Assembly: GCA_015057445.1 (NCBI GenBank)
Contig: SVEI01000002.1
Coordinates: 1 to 64,000 of the forward strand
Origin: Lachnospiraceae bacterium
GTDB lineage: Bacteria; Bacillota; Clostridia; Lachnospirales; Lachnospiraceae
DNA: 64,000 nt
Direction: 5' to 3'
Numbering within the stretch: the first letter of the stretch is position 1; every line of letters begins with the position of its first letter. Under the pieces are notes generated by a model that was given only the letters and a program-made list of their open reading frames with translations, was not told the origin of the DNA and searched no databases. Both the position numbers and the translations under genes were made by a program. Shown here one piece after another: positions 9,182-17,961 of the stretch.

Positions 9182-9209
9182 TTGACTTGGAGAGACTATA
9201 TTTTATACT
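9182..9209 (+). promoter_or_regulatory. Promoter of the PAP2 phosphatase gene
   Basis: TTGACT (9182-9187), 16 bases, TATACT (9204-9209). The leader to the start codon at 9294 is about 78 bases and AT-rich. Confidence 0.65.
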
Positions 9210-9293
9210 ATGTATGAGAGATGTATACATAAATTAGTTATTTGATATAAATTAATTTAAAGTAAAATTTAGTACTTAGTTTGGAGGAATAAT

Positions 9294-9881
9294 ATGGGTG
9301 CATTGTTGGAATGGGATGCTGGTGTCCTTTTGTGGATTCAGGAAAATATGCGAACAGACTTGATGACTACTATTATGAAGGGGATAACCAGACTTGGAAA
9401 TGGAGGATGTCTGTGGATCGCTTTAGCAGTAGTTCTTTTGGTGATAGGTAAGACTAGAAAAGTTGGAGCTATGTCTGTTTTGTCTCTTATAATAACATTT
9501 GTAACAGTAAACTTAGGAATTAAGAATATTGTTGCCAGAACAAGACCCTACGAGGTTATTGATGGGTTGGTTAACCTGGTGGAAAAGCAAAGTGATTTTT
9601 CCTTTCCGTCAGGGCATTCTGCTCACGCATTTGCTGTAGGTGTGGTGCTTCTTGTTATGTTGCCGAGAAAATTTGGAGTGCCGATATTTATAATATCCAT
9701 ACTTATGGCGTATTCTAGACTTTATATAGGCGTTCATTACCCTACAGATGTAATTGCTGGTGTGTTGTTAGGTACAATAATTGCCTTCATCAGTATGTTT
9801 ATTGTCAATAAAATATGTGACAAATGGCATAAAAGAAATAAGGCTCTAGAAGAAGCAGAAGCAACGGAACAAATGGACTGA
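9294..9881 (+). CDS. PAP2-family membrane phosphatase (possible undecaprenyl-diphosphatase)
   Basis: A 195-residue membrane protein with five or six helices and all three phosphatase motifs of the PAP2 superfamily: KNIVARTRP near residues 76-84, the PSGHSAH motif near 103-109, and SRLYIGVHYPTD near 142-153. These supply the catalytic His pair and Asp on the outer face. Length and motif spacing resemble BcrC/YwoA-type undecaprenyl pyrophosphate phosphatases, which recycle the wall lipid carrier; phosphatidylglycerophosphate phosphatase is an alternative. The start has a TTGGAGGA site. The C-terminal 20 residues are charged and cytoplasmic. Confidence 0.85.
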   Translation: MGALLEWDAGVLLWIQENMRTDLMTTIMKGITRLGNGGCLWIALAVVLLVIGKTRKVGAMSVLSLIITFVTVNLGIKNIVARTRPYEVIDGLVNLVEKQSDFSFPSGHSAHAFAVGVVLLVMLPRKFGVPIFIISILMAYSRLYIGVHYPTDVIAGVLLGTIIAFISMFIVNKICDKWHKRNKALEEAEATEQMD

Positions 9882-9931
9882 TGTAGAGTATTTGATATAG
9901 GTCAAATAAGGGATGTTTAATGGACTTGATG

Positions 9932-9960
9932 TTGACTGCCCCTATAAAAATGTGTATAAT
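9932..9960 (+). promoter_or_regulatory. Strong promoter before the SCP2-domain gene
   Basis: TTGACT (9932-9937), 17 bases, TATAAT (9955-9960): near-consensus. The transcript would cover the SCP2 gene and the WYL regulator. Confidence 0.78.
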
Positions 9961-10029
9961 AATAGGGTGGATGTGTTATACATTTCATGCAAATTATTAT
10001 AAGTAAATGTTTTGAAAGGAGATAAAATT

Positions 10030-10347
10030 ATGACATACGAAGAGATAGTTGATAAGGTAAGAGAGAGACTTAAAGATGCAGATACAAGCAAGGTTGATGG
10101 TTTTCTTGCAATTCAGGTGAATATAACTGAGGAGGGTGCTGGTGCATTCTACGTAGAAGTAAAGGATGGTAAGCTTTCTGTTGAGCCTTACGAGTATTTT
10201 GATAGACAGGCACTCATTACAATGAAGTCAAAGAATTTCATTAAGCTTATGGAAGGTAAGCTGGACCCAGTGGCTGCATTTACTCTTGGAAAGCTTAAGA
10301 TTGATGGTAGCATAGAGAAGGTATTGGAGTTTGGTAAGTTACTGTAA
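10030..10347 (+). CDS. Small SCP2 sterol-binding domain protein
   Basis: A 105-residue protein matching the SCP2 lipid-binding fold: an N-terminal helix, then a beta-sheet with FYVEVKDGKLSVEP, and the terminal DPVAAFTLGKLKIDGSIEKVLEF typical of the family. The fold binds hydrophobic ligands; the bacterial ligand is unknown. ATG 10030 is chosen because AAAGGAG at 10016-10022 sits 7 bases upstream; an in-frame TTG at 10012 lies before that site and is unlikely. It follows a near-consensus promoter and is 13 bases from the WYL regulator, so the two probably form an operon. Confidence 0.82.
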   Translation: MTYEEIVDKVRERLKDADTSKVDGFLAIQVNITEEGAGAFYVEVKDGKLSVEPYEYFDRQALITMKSKNFIKLMEGKLDPVAAFTLGKLKIDGSIEKVLEFGKLL

Positions 10348-10360
10348 TAGAGGGTAAGGT

Positions 10361-11356
10361 ATGGCAAAATCTAGTAATCAAAAGCTTAAGATGATTTATC
10401 TTATGGATAAATTCTTGCGAGACACAGATGAGGAACACGGTATCACCATTAGTGATATGGTGGAGTATCTGGCAAGTCATGATATAAAGGCGGAAAGAAA
10501 GTCTTTGTATGATGATGTGGAGTGTCTTAATACTTATGGTATGGACATCATTAAGGAAAAGGTAGGAAGAGATACTTATTATAAGCTGGTAAGCAGGGAT
10601 TTTGAACTAGCAGAGCTTAAGTTATTGGTGGACTCAGTTCAGTCTTCCAAGTTTATCACAGCTAATAAAACAAGAGAGCTAATTAAGAAATTAGAATCTT
10701 TAAGTAGCAGTCATCAGGCAGTTGAGCTTCAAAGACAAGTTCATGTAATTAACAGAGTTAAGAATCCTAATGAGAAAATCTACCTAACAGTTGATATGTT
10801 GCATGAAGCTATACATAAGCAGGTTCAGGTTCAATTTCAGTACGCTGCTTGGAACCTTAGGAAAGAACTTGTTCCAAAACACGATGGAAAAACATACTCA
10901 GTTAGTCCATGGGCTTTGACATGGGATGATGAAAATTACTATCTTATAGGTTATGATGAAGATGATGAAAAGATAAAGCATTTTAGAGTTGACAAATTCT
11001 TGAAGCTTAGCATAACAGATAAGGAAAGACATGGTAAGGAATTATTCAATAAATTTGACCTTGCTGCTTACTCTAAGAAAACCTTTGGTATGTTTGGTGG
11101 AGATGAGCAGTCAGTTAAACTTAAAGCTACTAACGATAAAGTAGGTGTTATGATTGACAGGTTCGGCTCTGATATTATGATTATTCCAGATAAAGACGGC
11201 AAGCATTTTACAGTTAATGTTGATGTTGCTATAAGTGATCAATTTATAGGATGGTTAGTTGGATTAGGTTCTGGTGTACAGATTGTCTATCCGCAAGATG
11301 TGCGAGATAAAGTAAAAGAAAACTTGCAGAAGATTATAGGGCTTTATGATAATTAA
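10361..11356 (+). CDS. WYL-domain transcriptional regulator
   Basis: A 331-residue protein with an N-terminal winged helix-turn-helix (residues 10-75) in which ITISDMVEYLASHDIKAERKS-like sequence forms the DNA-reading helices, and a WYL ligand-binding domain from about residue 140. The key stretch is SVSPWALTWDDENYYLIGYD near 178-197. A C-terminal WCX-like region (residues 240-330) follows. The family usually represses or activates nearby genes and senses nucleic acid or nucleotide ligands. Here the neighbours are an SCP2 protein and PlsC, so targets cannot be read from context. Start ATG 10361 has a GAGGGTAAGG site. Confidence 0.85.
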   Translation: MAKSSNQKLKMIYLMDKFLRDTDEEHGITISDMVEYLASHDIKAERKSLYDDVECLNTYGMDIIKEKVGRDTYYKLVSRDFELAELKLLVDSVQSSKFITANKTRELIKKLESLSSSHQAVELQRQVHVINRVKNPNEKIYLTVDMLHEAIHKQVQVQFQYAAWNLRKELVPKHDGKTYSVSPWALTWDDENYYLIGYDEDDEKIKHFRVDKFLKLSITDKERHGKELFNKFDLAAYSKKTFGMFGGDEQSVKLKATNDKVGVMIDRFGSDIMIIPDKDGKHFTVNVDVAISDQFIGWLVGLGSGVQIVYPQDVRDKVKENLQKIIGLYDN

Positions 11357-11371
11357 AGAATAATTATGAGA

Positions 11372-11405
11372 GAACTCTCCCTAAAAAGGAGAGTTCAATT
11401 TTTGA
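11372..11405 (+). terminator. Intrinsic terminator after WYL regulator
   Basis: GAACTCTCC (11372-11380) pairs with GGAGAGTTC (11388-11396) around 7 bases, followed by AATTTTTG. The T-run is short, so some read-through into plsC is possible. Confidence 0.65.
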
Positions 11406-11425
11406 GATGAAACTGGAGGAACATT

Positions 11426-12220
11426 ATGCTACTTAAAGGAATGGGAATTATATCGGTTATTGCTGCGGTGGTTTCTTATGTCTGGCTGGTACCGGGAAAG
11501 ATTTTTGCCATACCATTGGTGCTTATAGGAACATTTGTGGCCTTGGTCTTGCTGTGGTGCTTTTTTTGCAGCATATGTGCTGCGTTTATAGATATGGATA
11601 AGGATTATGACACCCATAGTCCATTTTACAGATATTTTGTGAATAATATTATTGAGTCACTAGAGATATTTATGAATATAAAAACACATTGCTCGGGAAA
11701 GGAATGCCTTCCTGATGAGAAGTTTATGCTGGTGTGTAATCATAGGTCGGCTATGGACCCACTTCTTACTATGGGAGTTTTAAGGGAATACAATACAGGA
11801 TTTATAGCTAAGAAGGCTATATATAAGGTTCCTGTTATTAGAAGACTTATGCATAGATGTTTCTGCCCAAGGCTTGATAAGGAAGATATGAAGAGTCAGG
11901 CAAAAACTATTTTACGTGCTAGCAAACTTATAAAGTCTCAAGAGGCTTCTATCGGAATTTATCCAGAGGGAACTAGAAATAAAACCGGAGAAGGTTTGCT
12001 TCCTTTTATGAGTGGTTCCTTTAAGATAGCAAAGAAGGCAGATTGTCCTATTGTGGTTGCTGTAATTAAGAATTCCGAGAATATATCTAAGAACACTCCA
12101 TGGAAGAGGACTCATGTTTACCTTGAGTTTATCGGAGTGATTGATAAGGAAACTGTGGCAGCAAACAATACTACACAGTTAAGTGATATGGCAAGGGCTA
12201 TGATTGAAGAAAAAATGTAG
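11426..12220 (+). CDS. plsC: 1-acyl-sn-glycerol-3-phosphate acyltransferase-like (PlsC family)
   Basis: Transfers an acyl chain to lysophosphatidic acid to make phosphatidic acid, at the inner face of the membrane. Two hydrophobic segments occupy residues 8-55. The catalytic NHX4D motif is NHRSAMDPL near residue 105-113, and the glycerophosphate-binding PEGTRN motif is near 180-185 in GIYPEGTRNKTGEG. The length of 264 residues is slightly above the usual 240. Start ATG 11426 follows ACTGGAGGA. Other acyltransferases of the superfamily share these motifs, so the lipid substrate is inferred. Confidence 0.87.
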   Translation: MLLKGMGIISVIAAVVSYVWLVPGKIFAIPLVLIGTFVALVLLWCFFCSICAAFIDMDKDYDTHSPFYRYFVNNIIESLEIFMNIKTHCSGKECLPDEKFMLVCNHRSAMDPLLTMGVLREYNTGFIAKKAIYKVPVIRRLMHRCFCPRLDKEDMKSQAKTILRASKLIKSQEASIGIYPEGTRNKTGEGLLPFMSGSFKIAKKADCPIVVAVIKNSENISKNTPWKRTHVYLEFIGVIDKETVAANNTTQLSDMARAMIEEKM

Positions 12221-12234
12221 AGTTGTTTTTTGTA

Positions 12235-12296
12235 AAGAAAAGGTATGTAGAGATATTATCATCATATTATTCTCATACATACCTTTTCTTTTTATT
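12235..12296 (+). terminator. Bidirectional terminator between plsC and hslO
   Basis: AAAGAAAAGGTATGTA pairs with TACATACCTTTTCTTT across a loop of about 27 bases, with A- and T-rich flanks. It sits between convergent genes and can stop transcription on both strands. Confidence 0.85.
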
Positions 12297-12351
12297 ATAT
12301 TCTATCAATGTGATTTTACCCAGCAATAAGTTATTGATTGAGTTGTAACCA

Positions 12352-13218
12352 CTATTTGTTCACACCTTGTTCGAGAAGCTTTAAAAGCTCATCAGGAGAA
12401 AAAATGTATTTTGTGTGGCAAAAATCGCATACAACTTCTATTGGTTCGTTTTCTTCAATCATGTGGGCGATTTCTTTTCGTCCCATACTAATTACAGCTT
12501 TTTCAACTCTATCCTTGCTACAATCACAGCAGTAGTTACATGGTATAGTGTCTGTAATTACAGTATCGTAACCTTCGAATAATTTGTTTATTATACTTTC
12601 AACACTTTCTCCCTTTTCTAGAAGTTCTGTAAAGGAGAAATTCTCAAGTCTTTTCTCTAAATCTGAAATTAGCTTTTCTTCTGCAAAAGGCATAAGCTGT
12701 ACGATAAATCCACCTGCGCTAGAAACAGTAGTATCTGCATTCTGAAGAACGCCTAATGCAACAGATGATGGGATTTGTTCACTAGTTACGAAATAGTATG
12801 TTAAATCCATAGCAATTTCGCTGCTGACAAGATGTGTTTGTCCAACATAAGGCTCCTTTAATCCGATGTCTTTAATAACGCTCATAACACCTAAGTCTAT
12901 GGCCTTAGCTACATCCTTTGCTGGAAGCATAACTTGGGCTTCACTAACATATCCCTTTACATTTCCCTTAGAATCTGCAGTGATAAGCATTCCCTGAATA
13001 GGTCCCTGACATTGAACTCTAATGGTTAAAGTGTCTGTGCCGTTTTTGCACATAGCTCCCATTAGTACACCACCAGTGAGAAGTCTTCCTAGGGCGTTGG
13101 TTACTACTGGACTTGTGTTGTGTGTGATTCTTGCCTTTTCTACAGTTTCTGTTGAGTTGCAGGCAAAGAATCTAACTTGATTATTGGCCGCCATACCTCT
13201 AATTATATAATCTGACAT
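12352..13218 (-). CDS. hslO: Redox-regulated chaperone Hsp33
   Basis: A 288-residue holdase that binds unfolded proteins when oxidised. The N-terminal domain starts SDYIIRGMAANNQVRFFA; the C-terminal redox switch has the four zinc cysteines as CDC near 232-234 and CDFC near 264-267, in the spacing expected for Hsp33. An additional CNYC just before gives two extra cysteines. The ATG at 13218 is preferred because GGAGG lies just upstream; an in-frame ATG 33 bases earlier would overlap the preceding methyltransferase gene and has no site. It lies 20 bases downstream of that gene, in a likely two-gene operon. Confidence 0.93.
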   Translation of the reverse strand: MSDYIIRGMAANNQVRFFACNSTETVEKARITHNTSPVVTNALGRLLTGGVLMGAMCKNGTDTLTIRVQCQGPIQGMLITADSKGNVKGYVSEAQVMLPAKDVAKAIDLGVMSVIKDIGLKEPYVGQTHLVSSEIAMDLTYYFVTSEQIPSSVALGVLQNADTTVSSAGGFIVQLMPFAEEKLISDLEKRLENFSFTELLEKGESVESIINKLFEGYDTVITDTIPCNYCCDCSKDRVEKAVISMGRKEIAHMIEENEPIEVVCDFCHTKYIFSPDELLKLLEQGVNK

Positions 13219-13238
13219 TTTAATTCCTCCGTTTATGT

Positions 13239-14012
13239 TTACTTGCCACATTCACGGGCAATGATATATATTCTTTCACATTCTTCAGTTGCTTCATCGT
13301 GGGTAAATGCGTCGTATGTGGCCACCAGTTCCATACCGGATGCCGTAACTAAATCCTTCATCTCTTGTAAAGTATATCCACGTTGGAGATGAAGCTCCTG
13401 ATATTTTCTGTATAGCTGAGCTTCTTTGTTTCCATCAGTATTTTCTTTGACAAAAAGGCTTAGTGCAAGCTCGTTAATATCTTCATCTTCATCGTAAAAG
13501 TTATCCCAGATAAAGCTGATATCATCTCTGTCTTCAGCAATTGTTGCGTCAGCCACAATTTCTTTGTAATAGTATCTAGGGTGAAAGTCAAATATAAATA
13601 TTCCCTTCGGGTCTAGATAATTATTCACCAGCTTAAAAACTTGAAGCAAGTCGGAAATGTCAGTAATATAGTTAATACTGTCACAGAGACTAATAACTGC
13701 CTTTACTGTTCCGTATAGCTCAAATTCCCTCATGTCCTGAAGAAGGTACAGAGAAGAAGATTGATTTTGGGCTTTCTTAGCATTGGCTATATCCAACATG
13801 GCGTCAGAATTATCTATACCAATCATATCGAAACCGGCTTGGGCCATAAGCTCTGTAATATTTCCAGTACCACATCCTAGCTCAGCCACAATTCCGTCTT
13901 CAATTTTATTTTCCTTCAGCAAACTCTGAAGATATGCAAACCACTCATCATAAGGAATGTTATCCATAAGTTCATCATAACAAGCGGCAAAATTTGAATA
14001 CGCTTCCTGCAT
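13239..14012 (-). CDS. Class I SAM-dependent methyltransferase
   Basis: A 257-residue Rossmann-type methyltransferase. Motif I for SAM binding is AELGCGTGN near residues 43-51, followed by the acidic residue of motif II in IGIDNSDAML near 65. The N-terminus YSNFAACYDELMDNIPYDEW is typical of small-molecule methyltransferases of Firmicutes found beside hslO-like genes. Substrate unknown. It heads an operon with hslO. The start has an AGGAGGT site. No features show membrane location; the fold is certain and the specific reaction is not. Confidence 0.82.
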   Translation of the reverse strand: MQEAYSNFAACYDELMDNIPYDEWFAYLQSLLKENKIEDGIVAELGCGTGNITELMAQAGFDMIGIDNSDAMLDIANAKKAQNQSSSLYLLQDMREFELYGTVKAVISLCDSINYITDISDLLQVFKLVNNYLDPKGIFIFDFHPRYYYKEIVADATIAEDRDDISFIWDNFYDEDEDINELALSLFVKENTDGNKEAQLYRKYQELHLQRGYTLQEMKDLVTASGMELVATYDAFTHDEATEECERIYIIARECGK

Positions 14013-14104
14013 AAGATACCTCCTAATTACTTTGCTAATTATATTCTACTTTAATCACAAAATCAATATTTCCAACAACGAGAATTGTGGGAAGAAGATT
14101 TTAG

Positions 14105-14133
14105 TGGAAAATAAGAGCGTAGTGGTGTATAAT
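14105..14133 (+). promoter_or_regulatory. Candidate promoter of ychF
   Basis: TATAAT at 14128-14133 is perfect; the spaced -35 (TGGAAA, 14105-14110, 17-base spacer) is weak. It lies 55 bases upstream of the start codon. Confidence 0.4.
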
Positions 14134-14188
14134 ATTATAGATTATGCAGATTGTCATAATAGATTTATGAAAAAGAGGTTAACATAAC

Positions 14189-15286
14189 ATGAAATTAGGA
14201 ATCGTGGGTTTACCCAACGTAGGAAAAAGTACACTATTTAATTCATTGACAAAGGCAGGTGCGGAGTCAGCTAACTATCCATTCTGTACTATTGACCCTA
14301 ATGTGGGAATAGTGCCTGTACCAGATAAGAGATTGGATGAGCTTACAAAGATGTATAACTCAGCTAAGACAACTCCTGCTGTTATAGAGTTCGTAGATAT
14401 TGCAGGTCTTGTAAAAGGTGCATCTAAGGGAGAAGGTCTTGGTAACCAGTTCCTTTCTAATATTAGGGAGACTGATGCAATTGTACATGTTGTAAGATGC
14501 TTTGAGGATTCAAATGTAATTCATGTTGATGGTTCTGTAGATCCTATTAGAGATATAGAGACTATTAATATTGAGCTTATATTTGCAGATATAGAAGTGT
14601 TAGAGAGAAGAATGGCTAAAACTTCTAAGGGTGCAAATAACAATAAGGCACTTGCTAAGGAGCTTGAGCTTCAGAAGAAGATGAAGGCACACTTAGAGGA
14701 GAGTAAGCTTGCCATAACATTTGAGACTGATGATGAAGATGAGATAAAGTGGCTCAAGGAATATAATCTCCTTACTGGCAAGCCAGTTATATTTGCTGCA
14801 AATGTTTCTGAAGATGATTTGGCTGACGATGCAGCATCTAATGAGTATGTGGCAAAGGTAAAGGCTTACGCAGCGGAGTTTGGTAGCGAAGTATTTGCTG
14901 TATGTGCACAGATTGAGCAGGAAATCTCTGAGCTTGATGATGATGAGAAGCAGATGTTCCTTGAGGACCTTGGTGTAAGTGAGTCAGGTTTGGACAAGCT
15001 TATTAAGGCAAGTTATTCACTTCTTGGACTTATAAGTTATCTTACATCAGGAGAAGATGAGACAAGAGCTTGGACTATAACAAAGGGAACTAAGGCTCCG
15101 CAGGCAGCTGGTAAGATTCACACCGATTTCGAGAGAGGCTTTATAAAGGCGGAGGTTGTAGCATATGATGCACTTATGGAAAGTGGAAGTATGCTTGCGG
15201 CTAAGGAGAAAGGTCTTGTAAGACAAGAAGGAAAAGAATATGTTGTTCAGGATGGAGATGTGATTCTCTTCAAGTTTAATGTATAA
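14189..15286 (+). CDS. ychF: Redox-regulated P-loop ATPase YchF (OLA1 family)
   Basis: A 365-residue Obg-related protein. G1 is GLPNVGKST (residues 6-14), G3 lies in DIAGLVKGASKGEGLGNQFL (about 70-89), and the modified G4 is consistent with ATP rather than GTP preference. A coiled-coil hairpin covers about 130-200 and the C-terminal TGS domain covers 282-364, ending in DGDVILFKFNV. Length is standard. It associates with ribosomes and is linked to stress responses in other bacteria. It is followed 15 bases later by lgt. Confidence 0.95.
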   Translation: MKLGIVGLPNVGKSTLFNSLTKAGAESANYPFCTIDPNVGIVPVPDKRLDELTKMYNSAKTTPAVIEFVDIAGLVKGASKGEGLGNQFLSNIRETDAIVHVVRCFEDSNVIHVDGSVDPIRDIETINIELIFADIEVLERRMAKTSKGANNNKALAKELELQKKMKAHLEESKLAITFETDDEDEIKWLKEYNLLTGKPVIFAANVSEDDLADDAASNEYVAKVKAYAAEFGSEVFAVCAQIEQEISELDDDEKQMFLEDLGVSESGLDKLIKASYSLLGLISYLTSGEDETRAWTITKGTKAPQAAGKIHTDFERGFIKAEVVAYDALMESGSMLAAKEKGLVRQEGKEYVVQDGDVILFKFNV

Positions 15287-15301
15287 AAACGAGGTATTGA
15301 T

Positions 15302-16216
15302 ATGGGAGATATTAGATTTCCGGGATTGGGAATACATTTAAAAGATGTACCAGAAGGTTTTTCTTTATTTGGGCTTGAGGTAAAATTATATGGTTTCATG
15401 ATAGCCATAGGGTTTATATTGGCATATATTGTCTTGACCAGAGAAGCAAAACGAACAGGTCAGGATGATGAAATATATGTGGACTTTATGTTATGGATGA
15501 TAATCCCAGCTATACTTGGAGCTAGAATATATTATATAATATTTAGCCTAGATAGTTATATAGAACCAGGTAAAGGATTCTGGCAGACTTTTCTTGATAT
15601 GATAAATATCAGACAGGGTGGTCTTGCTATTTACGGTGGAATTATAGCTGGTGTTATAGTGGGGATTATTTTCTGCAAGAAAAAGAAGGTAAGCATTAAG
15701 CTTATGGCTGATACTGCTGTTATGCCACTGCTTATAGGTCAAATCGTAGGACGTTTTGGAAACTTCTTTAACAGAGAGGCTTTTGGTGATTATACAGATT
15801 CAGTATTTAGAATGTGCTTGCCAGTAAGTTATTTTAATGGCAATGGTAGTCTTAGTGGTTTGGCTGAATCAGGAATTATTAACGAAAATATGTTGAATAA
15901 CCCTGTAAGCTTTGACGGTAGCGTGTGGATAAGTGTACATCCAACCTTCCTTTACGAGGCACTTTGGAATCTTGCACTACTTATTATAATCTTTGTCTAT
16001 AGAAAACATAAAAAGTTTGATGGAGAATTAGGTTTACTTTATGTGTGGGGTTATGGACTTGGAAGAGTATGGATAGAGGCACTTCGTTCAGATTCTCTTA
16101 TGGTACCAGGTTTAAATATGAAGGTATCACAACTTGTGGCTGCAGTATGCGTACTTGTGGCATCTGTGTTAATAGTAAAAAAGAGATTTGATTATGTGAA
16201 AGACATGTCAAAATAA
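15302..16216 (+). CDS. lgt: Prolipoprotein diacylglyceryl transferase Lgt
   Basis: Transfers diacylglycerol from phosphatidylglycerol to the lipobox cysteine of prelipoproteins such as the PotD in this window. About seven membrane helices. The family signature GQIVGRFGNFFNREAFG lies near residues 142-158, GGLAIYGGII near 103-112, and HPTFLYEALWN near 218-228. At 304 residues it is normal in length. Start ATG 15302 is 15 bases after ychF, so the two may be co-transcribed. No clear terminator follows immediately; the next hairpin is at 16402. Confidence 0.95.
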   Translation: MGDIRFPGLGIHLKDVPEGFSLFGLEVKLYGFMIAIGFILAYIVLTREAKRTGQDDEIYVDFMLWMIIPAILGARIYYIIFSLDSYIEPGKGFWQTFLDMINIRQGGLAIYGGIIAGVIVGIIFCKKKKVSIKLMADTAVMPLLIGQIVGRFGNFFNREAFGDYTDSVFRMCLPVSYFNGNGSLSGLAESGIINENMLNNPVSFDGSVWISVHPTFLYEALWNLALLIIIFVYRKHKKFDGELGLLYVWGYGLGRVWIEALRSDSLMVPGLNMKVSQLVAAVCVLVASVLIVKKRFDYVKDMSK

Positions 16217-16236
16217 ATTTGATTGATATGGGTACA

Positions 16237-16312
16237 GACTTAGTGGATGCAAAAATTAGTCCAGTGGATGCTGGTAGAAGTCCGGTGGATGTTTAAAAAA
16301 CCCCAGTGGATG
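16237..16312 (+). repeat. Four GTGGATG repeats at exact 21-base spacing upstream of mraZ
   Basis: The octamer (A/G)GTGGATG occurs at 16242, 16263, 16284 and 16305, each exactly 21 bases from the last. Copies 2 and 3 share a longer core (AGTCC before the octamer). The array ends 11 bases before a TTGACA box. MraZ proteins bind clusters of GTGG(G/A)-type repeats in front of their own operon, so this is a candidate autoregulatory operator; 21 bases is two helical turns. Confidence 0.6.
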
Positions 16313-16323
16313 TTAATATATAG

Positions 16324-16352
16324 TTGACATAACACAACAAAATGAATATTTT
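16324..16352 (+). promoter_or_regulatory. Candidate promoter of the dcw cluster
   Basis: TTGACA (16324-16329, consensus), 17 bases, TATTTT (16347-16352). It lies directly downstream of the GTGGATG repeats and about 190 bases upstream of mraZ. Confidence 0.6.
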
Positions 16353-16401
16353 TATACAAAACAGACAAAAAACAAACAAGTGTTTTGTGGAGTATATACA
16401 A

Positions 16402-16440
16402 AAAGGAAATGTGATTAAAGTATTGCATTTCCTTTCTTTA
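16402..16440 (+). terminator. Terminator-like hairpin in the mraZ leader (possible attenuator)
   Basis: AAAGGAAATG (16402-16411) pairs perfectly with CATTTCCTTT (16426-16435), followed by CTTTATG. It is AU-rich and moderately stable. It may end lgt transcription or attenuate the dcw transcript started at about 16359. The remaining leader (16441-16541) holds three more GTGG elements (16460, 16479, 16492) and no ORF. Confidence 0.5.
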
Positions 16441-16541
16441 TGCCTTAAAATGATGTTGAGTGGGTGTCGAATGGCATCGTGGGGTTGCTCAGTGGTAGCT
16501 GAGTAGACTTTCAATAATAAATTCTAAAGGAAGGATAAGGC

Positions 16542-16997
16542 ATGACAGGTTTCTTGTTAGGACAATCGAATCATAGTTTGGATGCTAAAGGTAGACTTAT
16601 TGTGCCTATTAGACTGAGACAGGGTTTAGGCGCTCAGTTTGTAATGTGTAATGGTTACGGCGATTACGTTCAGTTATTTCCTTTAGAACAGTGGGAGAAG
16701 TTTTCAGCCCAGCTTAGTGAACTTGATCCGTCAGACGAAGAAAATAGAAGTTACCAAAACTTCTTCTTTGCATCAGCTTGTATATGTGAGCCGGATGGAC
16801 AGTATAGAATAGTAATCCCACAGCAGATGAGAGAAGATATGGGAATCGATAAAGAAGTTGTTCTTATTGGTAATGGTACATCAGCGCAGCTTTGGGCTAA
16901 GGAAGCTTGGGATGCTCATTACAAGAATACATGTAGCAATATCGGTGCTATATCAAAAAATATATCTAAGAAGACATCAGGAGCATCTGGGAGGTAA
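16542..16997 (+). CDS. mraZ: Division/cell-wall cluster transcriptional regulator MraZ
   Basis: A 151-residue protein with two AbrB-like repeats. The family signatures [20 protein letters not shown] (residues 8-27) and the second-half match [17 protein letters not shown] (about 85-101) are clear. MraZ binds DNA in front of its own operon as a multimer and represses it. It is first in the dcw cluster, 2 bases before rsmH, with AAAGGAAGGA as ribosome site. The C-terminal Ser/Lys-rich tail ([12 protein letters not shown]) is disordered. Confidence 0.96.
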   Translation: MTGFLLGQSNHSLDAKGRLIVPIRLRQGLGAQFVMCNGYGDYVQLFPLEQWEKFSAQLSELDPSDEENRSYQNFFFASACICEPDGQYRIVIPQQMREDMGIDKEVVLIGNGTSAQLWAKEAWDAHYKNTCSNIGAISKNISKKTSGASGR

Positions 16998-16999
16998 TT

Positions 17000-17935
17000 A
17001 TGGAATTTAAACATATTTCTGTACTCTTGGATGAAACCATTGATAGCTTGAATATTAAGCCTGATGGAATATATGTAGATGGTACATTAGGTGGCGGTGG
17101 TCATTCACTTGAGATATGTAAGAGATTAGGTGAAGATGGAAGGCTTATTGGCATCGATCAGGATATGGATGCTATTAAGGCGGCTACTGAAAGATTATCA
17201 GATTATAAGGATAAGGTTGACATTGTACACAGTAATTATCAGGATATTGAGTCTTGTATGAGAGAACTTTCTATCAGTGGTGTAGATGGAATAGTTCTTG
17301 ATCTTGGAGTTTCTTCCTATCAGCTTGATAATGTTGATAGAGGGTTTACATACAGAGAAGATACCCCACTTGACATGAGAATGGATCAAAGTCAATCAAG
17401 AACAGCCAAGGATATTGTTAATAACTATTCCGAGATGGAATTGTTTAGGGTAATACGTGATTATGGTGAAGATGGATTTGCTAAGAATATAGCTAAACAC
17501 ATTGTTAAGGCCAGAGAAGATGGTCCTATAGAAACTACAGGACAACTTAATGAGATAATCAAGGCCGCAATACCTGCAAAGGTTAGACAGGGTACAGGTC
17601 ATCCGTCAAAGAAGACATTTCAGGCAATAAGAATTGAGCTTAATCATGAACTTGAAGTATTAGAAAATTCAATTGATAAGATGATAGAGCTTTTAAATCC
17701 AGGTGGACGACTTTCTATTATAACATTTCATTCATTGGAAGATAGAATAGTCAAGAACATATTTAGAAGGAATATGAATCCGTGTACATGCCCGCCTAAT
17801 TTCCCGGTATGTACATGTGGACAAGCACCAAAGGGGAAGATAATAACTAGAAAACCAATTATTCCAAGTGATGAGGAGATAAGTGGTAATAAGAGAGCTA
17901 AAAGCTCAAAATTACGAGTATTTGAAAAGTTTTGA
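17000..17935 (+). CDS. rsmH: 16S rRNA (cytosine(1402)-N4)-methyltransferase RsmH
   Basis: A 311-residue SAM methyltransferase modifying C1402 in the ribosomal P site. N-terminus [22 protein letters not shown] loop [14 protein letters not shown] (residues 28-41), [10 protein letters not shown] near 101 and the C-terminal [12 protein letters not shown] near 242 are all family hallmarks. [14 protein letters not shown] segment near 262-274 is common in Firmicutes. It is the second gene of the dcw cluster, separated from mraZ by 2 bases and preceded by GGGAGGT. Confidence 0.97.
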   Translation: MEFKHISVLLDETIDSLNIKPDGIYVDGTLGGGGHSLEICKRLGEDGRLIGIDQDMDAIKAATERLSDYKDKVDIVHSNYQDIESCMRELSISGVDGIVLDLGVSSYQLDNVDRGFTYREDTPLDMRMDQSQSRTAKDIVNNYSEMELFRVIRDYGEDGFAKNIAKHIVKAREDGPIETTGQLNEIIKAAIPAKVRQGTGHPSKKTFQAIRIELNHELEVLENSIDKMIELLNPGGRLSIITFHSLEDRIVKNIFRRNMNPCTCPPNFPVCTCGQAPKGKIITRKPIIPSDEEISGNKRAKSSKLRVFEKF

Positions 17936-17961
17936 TAGATTAGTTTAAAGGAGAGATAGGT

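Noticed and set aside
16240..16514. Two small minus-strand reading frames across the mraZ leader
   Set aside because: They lack ribosome sites, and their repeated IH residues come only from the 21-base DNA repeat; the leader is better explained as regulatory.
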